The position numbers and the translations under genes are program-made. A stretch of DNA of 58,794 nucleotides, taken from IMG/VR virus record IMGVR_UViG_3300017917_001147, positions 1-58,794 of that record. One strand, written 5' to 3'. Below, in pieces: positions 1 to 7,836 of the stretch (positions are counted from its first letter, which is position 1; each line of letters starts with the position of its first letter). The DNA is from a virus. The notes under the pieces were generated by a model. It was not told where the DNA came from. It made no database searches and was given only the letters and a program-made list of their open reading frames with translations.

Positions 1-35
1 AAACAATTAAAATCAAGTAGTACAATATAAGTAGT

Positions 36-110
36 CCCACACAGGACCTTAGAGATGGATTAGTTACCCATTTACATACCTGGCCATCGTGCCTGAATTC
101 CCTGTGTGGG
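36..110. repeat. Long-loop inverted repeat, possible structured RNA or terminator
   Basis: CCCACACAGG at 36-45 is an exact inverse of CCTGTGTGGG at 101-110, giving a 10-bp stem with a 55-nt loop. No convincing T-run follows on the plus strand. It lies just before the HNH gene and its -10 box. It could be a terminator of an upstream gene, a small RNA or an operator. A similar long-loop hairpin precedes the gene at 28714. Confidence 0.5.
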
Positions 111-128
111 GCTCTTAATATTTGGCGG

Positions 129-134
129 TATAAT
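129..134 (+). promoter_or_regulatory. -10 box TATAAT, leaderless start of HNH gene
   Basis: TATAAT lies 7 nt before the ATG at 142, so transcription would start at or next to the start codon. No Shine-Dalgarno sequence precedes this ATG. Confidence 0.55.
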
Positions 135-141
135 ATTATTA

Positions 142-411
142 ATGACTGACAAAGAGTTGGCCCATTATAATAAACAGAGGTTCAAGCAAGAACTTGCTAA
201 GATAAAAGAAGCCTCTGGATGTGCAGACTGTGGAATTAAAAACCATATATTACTAGACTTTGATCATTTGAGAGATAAAAAATATAATGTGTCACGTATG
301 ATCCATGATGGATTCTCATGGAAGGCTATCAAGAAAGAGATAGAAAAATGTGAGGTGGTTTGTGCTAACTGCCATAGAATTAGAACATATAATAGGCTCA
401 GAGCCTCTTAA
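142..411 (+). CDS. HNH endonuclease
   Basis: An 89-residue protein with a zinc-bound HNH nuclease core: CADC near residues 27-30, DFDH about 15 residues later, and CANCH near residues 75-79. Phage proteins of this small type are usually free-standing homing nucleases that nick DNA and spread by gene conversion. An in-frame ATG at 106 would add 12 hydrophobic residues, but the -10 box at 129 lies inside that extension, so I choose ATG 142. A related enzyme with the same CANCHRxRTY tail lies on the minus strand at 11670-12008. The target site is unknown. Confidence 0.8.
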   Translation: MTDKELAHYNKQRFKQELAKIKEASGCADCGIKNHILLDFDHLRDKKYNVSRMIHDGFSWKAIKKEIEKCEVVCANCHRIRTYNRLRAS

Positions 412-417
412 AGGTGG

Positions 418-423
418 TATAAT
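418..423 (+). promoter_or_regulatory. Extended -10 box TGGTATAAT, leaderless start
   Basis: TGG-TATAAT is followed by exactly 6 nt and the ATG at 430. There is no ribosome binding site, which suggests a leaderless mRNA. Confidence 0.65.
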
Positions 424-429
424 AATTAC

Positions 430-1518
430 ATGCCATATCGTATAGGTGCTAAAGGAAGTTACGGATGCTCTGGATACCCTGCTGTTAAAGAGGGCGGAGA
501 AGTAATGGGCTGTCACACAACTCGTGCAGAAGCAGCAGCACAAATTTATGCAATTAATAGATCTGAAGGAAATATTGGAAAAGCAATGCCAAACCTTAAA
601 GAAGGAGATTGGGCATTAACTTCACATGGTGAAGAAGATGAATTTCATATTGGTCAAGTAGTTCACGTAATGAGAGAAGGAATGCTGGGCCTTCCAGGTG
701 GAGAATATACTTTAGAAGCAACAGCAGAAAACCCTGCAGTATTAATTCAATTATACGAACAAGAAGAGGATGGATTTTGGGAAGCAACAAGAGAATACTC
801 TGCATGCATGATGTCATTAATGATTCCAATTGATCCGCTACCACAAGAGCCAGAATTAAAAGATATGGAAACATCAATGGCTGGTGAAATGATGTATGAA
901 AAAGTAGATGATTCAATACTACCAACTCAAACTTATCAAGGAGAATGTTGTCCAGATGAATTAGGGAAACAAGCACCATGTTGGGATGGATATGTACAAC
1001 GTGGGATGAAGCCAGGAGCAAATGGAAAAATGGTTCCTAACTGTGTTCCTGCAGAAAAAGCAGATGATCTTTATGAAGATGATGATGATGTAGTTTATGA
1101 AACAGATTCAGTAAAGAAGGCTGAAGGATATTCTCCACCAGCAGGTGCAAGAGCAGCAGCACGTAGAGCAATTAAGTTTAAAGAAGATGGTAAGGCAAAT
1201 GGTGCGGGTACAGCAGTAGGTTGGACTCGTGCAGGACAATTAGCAAGAGGAGAAACATTATCTCTTAGCACAGTTAAAAGAATGTACTCATATTTTTCTC
1301 GTCATGAAGTAGATAAGAAGGGTAAAGACTGGGGTAACCAAGCAAATCCTTCTAATGGATACATTATGTGGTTAGCATGGGGCGGAGATGCAGGATTCTC
1401 TTGGTCTCGTAGAATTGTTAATGCAGAAAAAGATAAGTCTTTATTCGCAGATTTTGGTAAAAAAGTTTCCAAGACTGCAAGATTAACAGAAGTATTTGTT
1501 GACCCTAGAAGTAATTAA
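430..1518 (+). CDS. Probable phage structural or head-associated protein with N-terminal Cys motif and C-terminal conserved domain
   Basis: A 362-residue acidic protein. Residues 1-50 (MPYRIGAKGSYGCSGYPAVK, later GCHTTRAEA) resemble a small domain seen in phage head proteins, where a CxGY..V.....GCH..K/R pattern is common. A cysteine-rich stretch follows near residues 175-210. The C-terminal 110 residues (ARRAIKFKEDGKANG, TAVGWTRAGQLARG, WLAWGGDAGFSWSRR) resemble the C-terminal module found in many phage prohead-protease or capsid-associated proteins. Its partners upstream are outside the window. Placement ahead of bS22-like and thioredoxin genes suggests one operon. The function is inferred from family resemblance only. 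Confidence 0.55.
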   Translation: MPYRIGAKGSYGCSGYPAVKEGGEVMGCHTTRAEAAAQIYAINRSEGNIGKAMPNLKEGDWALTSHGEEDEFHIGQVVHVMREGMLGLPGGEYTLEATAENPAVLIQLYEQEEDGFWEATREYSACMMSLMIPIDPLPQEPELKDMETSMAGEMMYEKVDDSILPTQTYQGECCPDELGKQAPCWDGYVQRGMKPGANGKMVPNCVPAEKADDLYEDDDDVVYETDSVKKAEGYSPPAGARAAARRAIKFKEDGKANGAGTAVGWTRAGQLARGETLSLSTVKRMYSYFSRHEVDKKGKDWGNQANPSNGYIMWLAWGGDAGFSWSRRIVNAEKDKSLFADFGKKVSKTARLTEVFVDPRSN

Positions 1519-1520
1519 TC

Positions 1521-1616
1521 ATGGGATCTATAATTAAGAAGCGCCGTAAACGTATGGCGAAGAAAAAGCACAAGAAACGTCTCAAAAGATCTCGTTGGGC
1601 TAGACGCAATAAATGA
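1521..1616 (+). CDS. Homolog of actinobacterial small ribosomal protein bS22 (AURKAIP1/COX24 C-terminal domain family)
   Basis: A 31-residue, extremely basic peptide starting MGSIIKKRRKRMAKKKHKK. From memory this is nearly identical over the first 20 residues to the actinobacterial AURKAIP1/COX24-domain protein, later recognised as ribosomal protein bS22, a small-subunit component of mycobacterial ribosomes that lies near the decoding region. The ATG follows the preceding stop by 2 nt. Its TGA overlaps the thioredoxin ATG (ATGA), so the three genes look co-translated. A phage copy could replace or compete with the host subunit. The identification rests on the sequence match; the role is inference. 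Confidence 0.8.
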   Translation: MGSIIKKRRKRMAKKKHKKRLKRSRWARRNK

Positions 1617-1870
1617 AAAAGTTAATGCATTTTACTGCTACTTGGTGTCTACCATGCAAGCAAATGAAACCAATCATTGAAGAGTTTAGATTTTCTAATA
1701 AAGATGTTGAGTATCACAATATAGATGTTGATTTACCAGAAAATGAAGAACTAATTAAAGATTTTGAAATTCGTGGGGTACCAACATTCATAGTACTAAC
1801 AGACAACCAGGTAACAAATAGACACACTGGTATTGCTAATAAGGATAGATTAGAGTCTTTAGTTAATTAA
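1613..1870 (+). CDS. Thioredoxin-like protein
   Basis: An 85-residue thioredoxin fold with active site WCLPCK (Cys12 and Cys15) and the cis-proline motif RGVPTF near residue 57. Thioredoxins reduce disulfides and recycle ribonucleotide reductase. The class II reductase at 49718-51748 carries a C-terminal cysteine pair that needs such a reductant, so this is a plausible partner. The start overlaps the bS22-like stop by 4 nt. The 3' end overlaps the convergent glycosyltransferase gene by 4 nt. Confidence 0.88.
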   Translation: MKKLMHFTATWCLPCKQMKPIIEEFRFSNKDVEYHNIDVDLPENEELIKDFEIRGVPTFIVLTDNQVTNRHTGIANKDRLESLVN

Positions 1871-3777
1871 TTATGTTCGTGGTATATCTCAGCATTATGC
1901 AAGATATAAACATTATCATAGCCATACTGTTTAAATAGTTGACAAACCACTACCATTTCACAATCAGCCTCACCAGTCACGGTATTAATCCAATGATATC
2001 TAACACCATCTTTAAAAGGTTTAGACCTATATAAACAAATACCATTAGAGGTAGAGTAATACTTGTCGTAATCTTTCTTTTTGTAGCCATCCTCTAAAGG
2101 ATACTTATCAATATACTCTGGTTGCTTTCTAGTTGCCCACCAGTCGTACAGCCTTCTATTTTTAATTGATATTGTAGATGCTATATGAAAGTTTGGCTCT
2201 ATATTTTTAAAGTTAAGTAATTTTTCTACTGCAGATATATCAAAATCAATGTCACTCTCAACCATCATTACATAATCGCTCTTGTCTAAAAATCCACCAG
2301 CCTCAATTGCTTTGTTACGAGCAATGGCAAGGTTCTTTACTCGTTCCCCATCTTTTACTGACTCAAAGTATTTAGTATTAATATTTTCACTTACTATAGA
2401 TACTCCAGATAGGAAAGACCAGTCTTGTCTAAATATTTTTTCTTTTGTTGAGTCATCTGAGTCATTCTCATAAATTGAAAGATAAAAATCATATCTGTTA
2501 CCAAATGTAGATACTATATCTTTTATTTGATTATAAAATCTATTTACAAATGAAGATCTATTTCTGATAATTGTATATATTAATATTGTTTCTTTTTTAT
2601 TTTGATCTATGTTATGTTGTATAGCCTGTTTCTTATTAATCAAAGAGTCCACAAAACTTGCGTAGTTGTTTTTTATAACTTCCCAATCATATGTTTTGCT
2701 ATGATTATAACAATTTTCTGATAATCTATTATATACAAGATTATTCTCTAAAGTTTTTATTGATGCTACATAGTCTTTTGTTGTTTCAGATAACAGCATA
2801 CAATCATCTATCTCTTTGCTAGAAAATCCTCTTGCCCCTACTCTGGAAGTTATTATTGGTATTCCATAACTTAAAGCCTTCATCATTTTTAAATGTGTTC
2901 CAGATCCAGACTCCATTGGATTAATAAAAGCAAATGATTCTTTAAATAGTTTATCAAGCAACTCGTCGTCTATATGTCCCATGATCTTAAAGTTTCTTGG
3001 TTGCTCATCATACTGTAAACTATATCCAGCATTGCCACAAATTAAAAAATTATAATCTGGCATTGATCTGGCAATATCAATAATTTTTCTTGCAGCAATA
3101 ATATTTGGCATATGACTACTACCAACAAAAAGTATATTTTTAGACCTTAATCTTTTTATTGTGTCTACTTTTTTCTGCATTAAAGATCCATTTGGAACAT
3201 AGAATGAATTATCTATTTTTCCATAATAATCTTCAAGTTTTACAATATCTTCCGTTGAACAATATGTCGTGGCAATAGAGTTTTTAATTGCAATTCTTTC
3301 CATTTTTTCAACTATATTAATAATTTCTGTATTTTCAGGGTATAACTGATTAGCCATAACTATTTCAGCATTATGTGAGTTATATATAATAGGAACATCG
3401 GTAATTGACTCAATTAATGGAGAAACTGAAAAGTGATCTAAAATAATTAAATCTGAATCAGAAGCCAACTGTTTAATTTTTTTGATAACTGGCCCTAGAT
3501 CTCCTTTTAAAAGTTCTACTGCCGTATCATGATTTGCTTTTGCTCTTCCACGAATTAACTCTTTATATTTTCTTAATGTTCTATTATCTAGCCCAACTTG
3601 AACTTGACGAATTCCATTGGGTAGTTGAATATTCATTGATTCCTGTCCCCAGGCAAATGAAAAAAATGTTACATCATGTTTATGTAAGGCTTCGGAAAGG
3701 GTAGCAGTTCTTTCTTTTCCACCACTATTTTTAGACCAATCTCTCAGGTTGCCACTAACTATTAAAACTTTAGACAC
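1867..3777 (-). CDS. Two-domain glycosyltransferase: GT4-like N-terminus fused to CAP59/GT69-like C-terminus
   Basis: A 636-residue cytosolic enzyme. Residues 1-385 look like a GT-B glycosyltransferase family 4 protein: SGGKERT near the N-terminus, KNILFVGSSHMPN about residue 212, and an SGTHLKMMKALSYGIPII acceptor/donor region near 290-310. Residues 395-636 look like a GT-A enzyme of the CAP59 mannosyltransferase type, with YENDSDDST, LAIARNKA and the metal-binding-type motif VESDIDF. The start is GTG 3777 behind a GGTGG-like site. Fusing two transferases suggests successive sugar additions to one acceptor. Substrates are unknown. Confidence 0.75.
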   Translation of the reverse strand: MSKVLIVSGNLRDWSKNSGGKERTATLSEALHKHDVTFFSFAWGQESMNIQLPNGIRQVQVGLDNRTLRKYKELIRGRAKANHDTAVELLKGDLGPVIKKIKQLASDSDLIILDHFSVSPLIESITDVPIIYNSHNAEIVMANQLYPENTEIINIVEKMERIAIKNSIATTYCSTEDIVKLEDYYGKIDNSFYVPNGSLMQKKVDTIKRLRSKNILFVGSSHMPNIIAARKIIDIARSMPDYNFLICGNAGYSLQYDEQPRNFKIMGHIDDELLDKLFKESFAFINPMESGSGTHLKMMKALSYGIPIITSRVGARGFSSKEIDDCMLLSETTKDYVASIKTLENNLVYNRLSENCYNHSKTYDWEVIKNNYASFVDSLINKKQAIQHNIDQNKKETILIYTIIRNRSSFVNRFYNQIKDIVSTFGNRYDFYLSIYENDSDDSTKEKIFRQDWSFLSGVSIVSENINTKYFESVKDGERVKNLAIARNKAIEAGGFLDKSDYVMMVESDIDFDISAVEKLLNFKNIEPNFHIASTISIKNRRLYDWWATRKQPEYIDKYPLEDGYKKKDYDKYYSTSNGICLYRSKPFKDGVRYHWINTVTGEADCEMVVVCQLFKQYGYDNVYILHNAEIYHEHN

Positions 3778-3839
3778 AAACCACCATTAACTAATATCCT
3801 ATCTTTAATGTACTATATTCATCCATTATACCATTATGC

Positions 3840-3845
3840 TATACT
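3840..3845 (+). promoter_or_regulatory. Extended -10 box TGCTATACT
   Basis: TGC-TATACT lies 7 nt before ATG 3853. This decides against the upstream in-frame ATG at 3808 and supports a leaderless start at 3853. Confidence 0.5.
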
Positions 3846-3852
3846 TAAAAAT

Positions 3853-4530
3853 ATGGATTGCGTATACGTTTGTAGGCCAGGGGATAATGAAGAACTAAGA
3901 TATTCAATTAGATCATTAGTTGCTAATATGCCATACGACAATTTATGGCTAGTCGGATATAAACCATCTTGGTATGTGGGTAATTTTATATCAGTTCCAA
4001 ACACTACTACTAAATTTGAAAATATTAGACTTGCTATAAAGGCTGCTGCAGAGAATAATAATATATCAGATGATTTTATATTGATGAATGATGACTTCTT
4101 TGTTATAAAGCCAGCCAATCCAAATATTATATTGCATGGTGGATTACTAATTGATAAAATAAGCAGATATAGGTCTATGCTTGGTTCAGGAAGATATATA
4201 ACCCTTTTAGAAAATACTTACAAATTTTTAGTTAATTCTGGTATCAAAAATCCATTAGATTATGATATACATACACCAATGGTTTTTAATAAAAATAATC
4301 TACTGCAAATAATTAATAGAAGGCATTTTCCAAGATCTTTATATGGAAATATATTTAGTATTGGTGGAGAGTTAAGCAAAGACGTAAAAATTTATCCAAA
4401 GAATAGTTTATTAAAAAATGAAATCGACCATAATTTACCATATATATCTACACAAGATGACTCATTTGAAGACTTATATAATAATTTATTAAAAGATAAA
4501 TTTAGTAATAAAAGTATTTATGAAATATAG
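3853..4530 (+). CDS. Stealth-like sugar-phosphate or glycosyl transferase
   Basis: A 225-residue protein resembling the CR2 part of Stealth capsular phosphotransferases: an early LRYSIRSLVANMPY segment, then LMNDDFFVIKP near residues 77-87 with the acidic NDD motif. Stealth enzymes transfer sugar-1-phosphates in capsule synthesis. This copy is shorter than full Stealth proteins, which have four conserved regions. It starts at ATG 3853, not 3808, because the -10 box lies between. Its end overlaps the convergent GDPD-like gene by 13 nt. The exact donor cannot be read from sequence. Confidence 0.5.
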   Translation: MDCVYVCRPGDNEELRYSIRSLVANMPYDNLWLVGYKPSWYVGNFISVPNTTTKFENIRLAIKAAAENNNISDDFILMNDDFFVIKPANPNIILHGGLLIDKISRYRSMLGSGRYITLLENTYKFLVNSGIKNPLDYDIHTPMVFNKNNLLQIINRRHFPRSLYGNIFSIGGELSKDVKIYPKNSLLKNEIDHNLPYISTQDDSFEDLYNNLLKDKFSNKSIYEI

Positions 4531-4955
4531 TTATATGGATAGTCGGTACAAACTCCATAAGGAATTTTATCAATAAATTTAAATCCAGATAAATCAACAA
4601 TAATAGATCTTTTTGTTATGTCTTTGTTTGGATATGTCCATATATAGTTATTATTCGTTAAAGTAAAATCATCATTCTGATGCCAAAAATATTTTATTTT
4701 CTTTTGAGTAAAACAATAATTAATTGCTTCTAAATTCTTACAATGAAACCAAGCAAATGGTTTAATTTTTTTAAAAAATTTTTTATCAATAGGATAGGCT
4801 GGATCACTATGCCCAAAATATACTTCATCATTAATAACCCATAAATCAACTTCTATATCAAAACCATGGCTAATTGCATTTATTAAATAGTCAGGGGAGT
4901 TCTCTAGTTCTGGTTTTGAACCATCAATATTTCCTCTATGAGATATAATTTTCAT
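4518..4955 (-). CDS. Glycerophosphodiester phosphodiesterase-like protein (PI-PLC fold)
   Basis: A 145-residue protein starting MKIISHRGN, followed by ENSPDYLINAISHGFDIEVDLW and YFGHSDPAY. The HRG, E-x-D and H positions match the catalytic pattern of GDPD-family phosphodiesterases. It is shorter than classical GDPDs (about 240 residues or more), like the small family members found in capsule and LPS clusters. Its ATG overlaps the stop of the upstream HAD-nucleotidyltransferase gene (ATGA), so the two are translationally coupled. The substrate may be a glycan-linked phosphodiester. Confidence 0.65.
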   Translation of the reverse strand: MKIISHRGNIDGSKPELENSPDYLINAISHGFDIEVDLWVINDEVYFGHSDPAYPIDKKFFKKIKPFAWFHCKNLEAINYCFTQKKIKYFWHQNDDFTLTNNNYIWTYPNKDITKRSIIVDLSGFKFIDKIPYGVCTDYPYNYIS

Positions 4956-6289
4956 TTATAAAATTCCAAAAATTTAGATAGATCTTCTGGAGTTCCAAGA
5001 CCCCACATTTCATATACCATTTCAGATACAATTATTTTTTCATCTTGAATTGCTTCATTATAAACTGGACAAATATAATACTCATTATTTGTTTTTATCT
5101 CTTTATTTATCATCTGTTCAGCATATTTAACGAAATCAGATCCATGCTTCCAATAATATATTCCACATGTTGCTTCATCGCTAATTGCGTTTTTTTCTGC
5201 AACTGCTGAAACAAAATCGTTCTTATTCTTTTTTACAAATGACCACTTCTTCTCGTTAGACTTAAATGTTAGGATGCCACCATCTACACCAGATCGAATA
5301 AAGTTGTTAATTGTTTTATTACTGTTCCAAATTATATATTGATCTGAGTTTGCAATTAAAAGTGGTACCTCAGTATTGATTATTTTCTTTGCTAACAATG
5401 CAGATTTAGTAGCGCCATCAAGCCTTCCGTTCTGTGATATAACAATAGCATTATCACAAAATGAATCTATATGGCTTTTAATATCATACTCAGCATTGTC
5501 ATCTTCTTTAACAATAAAAATATAATTGGCTGAATAATTAAGATTATCAACCACTGTTTGAATCATACTTTTATTATTGATATCTATTAATGGTTTAGGT
5601 TTTTTATACCCTGCCAACTTAAATCTAGATCCTTCTCCAGCCATAGGAATTAAAATATTTATATGTTTTTTGTTGTTTGATATCTCCAATCTAATCTTTT
5701 CTATATTTAGGTCACTTCTATTATCAATAGAAACAAGTCTGGCACCAGATAAAACTGCAGCAGTTCTACCAACATAACTATCTTCAAATATAGTTGTATT
5801 TTGTGGGTCAGAGTTTAGTTCACTTATACATACATCATACATCTCTGAATCTGGCTTTGGATTTTTAACGTCTTCATTACTAATATAAAAATCTACTAGA
5901 TCATAAAGTCCTAAAGAAATTAAACATGTCTCTAATGTTTTTTTAATGCTATTGCTTGCAACACCTATCCTAATATTATTCTTTTTAATCTCTTTAAAAA
6001 TATTAATCAGTTCATAGTCTTGGCCTATTGAATTAAAAAAATCTATTGAGTTTGCTTGTTTAGTTTTCCATATATGGTCATGTAAGTATTCAGGTAGTCC
6101 CCTTGTGTCAGTCAATAATCTTAGTTTTTGATTTGTACTTAATCCCTCAAAAGTACCCTTCTGATCTTCTAAACTAATGATATATTTTTCATTAATATCA
6201 CTTAATGCTTTGTTTAAGGATAAATAGTGTACTTCTTTGCTATCAATTAGCACACCATCTAAATCAAAAATAAATGCTCTATTTTTCAC
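4952..6289 (-). CDS. HAD phosphatase - sugar nucleotidyltransferase fusion
   Basis: A 445-residue two-domain enzyme. The N-terminal half is a HAD hydrolase of the beta-phosphoglucomutase type: FDLDGVLIDS near residues 8-17, ASNS near 113, and KPKPDSEMY with the later FEDS motif near 168. The C-terminal half is a sugar-1-phosphate nucleotidyltransferase: LIPMAGEGSRF, KPKPLIDINNK and NSDQYI. It may make an NDP-activated sugar for the neighbouring transferases. An ATG at 6322 is in frame, but the -10 box TGCTATACT (6318-6313) starts within that codon, so GTG 6289 behind AGGA is the better start. Confidence 0.8.
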   Translation of the reverse strand: MKNRAFIFDLDGVLIDSKEVHYLSLNKALSDINEKYIISLEDQKGTFEGLSTNQKLRLLTDTRGLPEYLHDHIWKTKQANSIDFFNSIGQDYELINIFKEIKKNNIRIGVASNSIKKTLETCLISLGLYDLVDFYISNEDVKNPKPDSEMYDVCISELNSDPQNTTIFEDSYVGRTAAVLSGARLVSIDNRSDLNIEKIRLEISNNKKHINILIPMAGEGSRFKLAGYKKPKPLIDINNKSMIQTVVDNLNYSANYIFIVKEDDNAEYDIKSHIDSFCDNAIVISQNGRLDGATKSALLAKKIINTEVPLLIANSDQYIIWNSNKTINNFIRSGVDGGILTFKSNEKKWSFVKKNKNDFVSAVAEKNAISDEATCGIYYWKHGSDFVKYAEQMINKEIKTNNEYYICPVYNEAIQDEKIIVSEMVYEMWGLGTPEDLSKFLEFYK

Positions 6290-6303
6290 TTTATTCCATC
6301 CTG

Positions 6304-6318
6304 TATAATAATAGTATA
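6304..6318. promoter_or_regulatory. Overlapping divergent -10 boxes
   Basis: The plus strand carries TATAAT at 6304-6309 ahead of the GT61 gene. The minus strand carries TGC-TATACT with TATACT at 6318-6313 ahead of the HAD-nucleotidyltransferase gene. The two promoters overlap, so they may compete. Confidence 0.45.
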
Positions 6319-6341
6319 GCATAATAAGAATAGGAGTTATT

Positions 6342-7307
6342 TTGAACTTAAAAACTGGAACAATAGGGATTGATCGTTACAAAATCTTAAACTATCCAAC
6401 AGTAACCAAATTAAATATAGGATCATCAGATAGATATATAAACTATTTAAGAGGACACTACACAGGTGATGAGATAAACAAAGTTTTTAACCTAGAGCCA
6501 GAATTTTATTTATTAGAAAATTTAACTATTGCTGGATATGGAACAGAAAAAGAAAATAAAGAGATAGTTTGTCCTAAAGGACTTCCAGTTCTTTTCTTTT
6601 ATTGTAATAACAACTATTTGCATTTTTTGTTTGAAAATATAGGAAGGATTTTATTTTTAAAAGAAAAGGGCATTGAGTTTACTACGGTAGTTGGAGTTTT
6701 AAGCAAAGATTACCCAGATGAAAAATACTTCTATACACATAAATTTTTAGATGACCCGTTTAAAACAATCGGTATTAGATTAAATAAAGTTGTAACTCCT
6801 TTGTATGGATATAAAACTATAACATTTCCTAAACTAATAACTACCAATATGGATTATTTAATACATCTTGATGGATATTCAATAACTAGTAAACTACTTA
6901 GAAAATATTTTAGAAAAAATGGTTCACCTAGAAAAAATATATATATCTCAAGAAGGTACTCAATAAATAATAATCCTAGATTTATACATGACGAAGAAAA
7001 AATTGAAAAATATTATGCTAGAAGAGGATATCAAATTGTATATAATGAAAAATTAAACTTTACTCAACAAGTAGAACTATACAAAAATGCAAAGCATATT
7101 GTTGGTATTTCTGGTACTGGACTAGTCAATATATTATTTGCACCAGATGACTGTAAATTAACTGAATTAAGAACAAGTAACTATAAGGACGATGAAATAT
7201 TTAGATATATATGTAAGTCTTTAAATAATGAGTATGAGTTAATAACATCATATGATAGTAATGGTAGTGCTCAAAAAGTTTTAAACAGTATTAAATCGCA
7301 CCTCTGA
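6342..7307 (+). CDS. Glycosyltransferase family 61 (DUF563-like)
   Basis: A 321-residue protein with the GT61 C-terminal signature: KNIYISRRYS near residue 200, EKIEKYYARRGYQIVYNEKLNF, QQVELYKNAKHIVGISGTGLVNILFA. These are inverting GT-B enzymes. The start codon is TTG 6342 behind AGGAG at 6332-6336. The last 8-9 nt overlap the 3' end of the convergent tRNA-Arg gene, so mRNA and tRNA share sequence there. A second GT61 lies at 32924-33868. Confidence 0.8.
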   Translation: MNLKTGTIGIDRYKILNYPTVTKLNIGSSDRYINYLRGHYTGDEINKVFNLEPEFYLLENLTIAGYGTEKENKEIVCPKGLPVLFFYCNNNYLHFLFENIGRILFLKEKGIEFTTVVGVLSKDYPDEKYFYTHKFLDDPFKTIGIRLNKVVTPLYGYKTITFPKLITTNMDYLIHLDGYSITSKLLRKYFRKNGSPRKNIYISRRYSINNNPRFIHDEEKIEKYYARRGYQIVYNEKLNFTQQVELYKNAKHIVGISGTGLVNILFAPDDCKLTELRTSNYKDDEIFRYICKSLNNEYELITSYDSNGSAQKVLNSIKSHL

Positions 7308-7371
7308 TTGGATTTGAACCAACGACAAACGGATTAGAAGTCCGCTACTCTATCCACTGAGTTACAGAGGT
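7299..7371 (-). tRNA. tRNA-Arg (anticodon TCT)
   Basis: Minus strand: acceptor ACCTCTG pairs with CAGAGGT, D stem ACTC/GAGT, anticodon loop CTTCTAA, T arm GTTGG-TTCAAAT-CCAAT. It reads AGA, a codon heavily used for arginine in this AT-rich phage. No CCA is encoded. Its 3' end overlaps the GT61 stop region. Confidence 0.9.
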
Positions 7372-7375
7372 TCAG

Positions 7376-7449
7376 TACAGCGACTCAGACTTGAACTGAG
7401 ACAGACCAAATTATGAGTTTGGGGCACTAACCAATTGTGCTATCGCTGC
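7376..7449 (-). tRNA. tRNA with CAT anticodon (elongator Met, or Ile2)
   Basis: Minus strand: acceptor GCAGCGA/TCGCTGT, D stem GCAC/GTGC, anticodon loop CTCATAA on a CCAAA/TTTGG stem, T stem CTCAG/CTGAG. The anticodon stem lacks the three G-C pairs of an initiator. Whether C34 is modified to lysidine (reading AUA) cannot be told; AUA codons are common in this window, which makes Ile2 worth considering. Confidence 0.85.
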
Positions 7450-7462
7450 TTATGTAGTTTTG

Positions 7463-7535
7463 CTGGACTGGTAGGGCTCGAACCTACGACTTTGGAATTA
7501 ACAGTTCCACACTCTGCCAACTGAGTTACAGTCCA
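7463..7535 (-). tRNA. tRNA-Asn (anticodon GTT)
   Basis: Minus strand: acceptor TGGACTG/CAGTCCA, D stem ACTC/GAGT, anticodon loop CTGTTAA, T arm GTAGG-TTCGAGC-CCTAC, discriminator G. Confidence 0.9.
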
Positions 7536-7603
7536 AAAAAGTAAAATGCGGCTAATCCAATAATCATTATTGATAAAACAATGCGTTGAATCATATAACC
7601 CAT
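7526..7603 (-). CDS. Possible 25-residue membrane peptide between tRNA genes
   Basis: The ORF starts MGYMIQRIVLSIMIIGLAAF and ends inside the 5' end of tRNA-Asn. GAAGGG lies 9 nt before the ATG. The whole peptide could be one membrane helix. Small size and tRNA overlap keep confidence low. Confidence 0.3.
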   Translation of the reverse strand: MGYMIQRIVLSIMIIGLAAFYFFGL

Positions 7604-7638
7604 TCTACAGCACCCTTCTTGATAAGTCAAACTATTTG

Positions 7639-7711
7639 CGTCCCCAACGGGATTTGAACCCGTGTTAACGCCGTGAAAGGGCGACGTCCTAGGCCACTAG
7701 ACGATGGGGAC
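7639..7711 (-). tRNA. tRNA-Glu (anticodon TTC)
   Basis: Minus strand: acceptor GTCCCCA/TGGGGAC, D stem GTCT/GGAC region, anticodon loop CTTTCAC on TCGCC/GGCGT, T arm ACGGG-TTCAAAT-CCCGT, discriminator G. Confidence 0.9.
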
Positions 7712-7715
7712 CTGG

Positions 7716-7786
7716 AGCGGATGAAGAGAATCGAACTCTCACTGTCTGCTTGGAAGGCAGAAGCACTACCATTATGCAACATCCGC
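7716..7786 (-). tRNA. tRNA-Gly (anticodon TCC)
   Basis: Minus strand: acceptor GCGGATG/CATCCGC, D stem GCAT/GTGC, anticodon loop CTTCCAA on TCTGC/GCAGA, T stem GAGAG/CTCTT. It is the first gene of the array and starts about 7 nt after the predicted transcription start. Confidence 0.9.
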
Positions 7787-7799
7787 ACACATATATATC

Positions 7800-7828
7800 A
7801 GTATATCAGGGGGTATTTAGATTGTCAA
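7800..7828 (-). promoter_or_regulatory. Promoter of the tRNA array
   Basis: Reading the minus strand, TTGACA (7828-7823), a 17-nt spacer and TATACT (7805-7800) form a consensus sigma-A-type promoter. The start site would be about 7793, just before tRNA-Gly. Confidence 0.75.
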
Positions 7829-7836
7829 GATTTATA

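Noticed and set aside
106-141. Longer HNH start at ATG 106
   Set aside because: The -10 box TATAAT at 129-134 lies inside this extension, so the mRNA would not contain it.
596-1021. Minus-strand ORF of 141 codons
   Set aside because: Leucine-rich shadow of the 430-1518 gene with no start signal.
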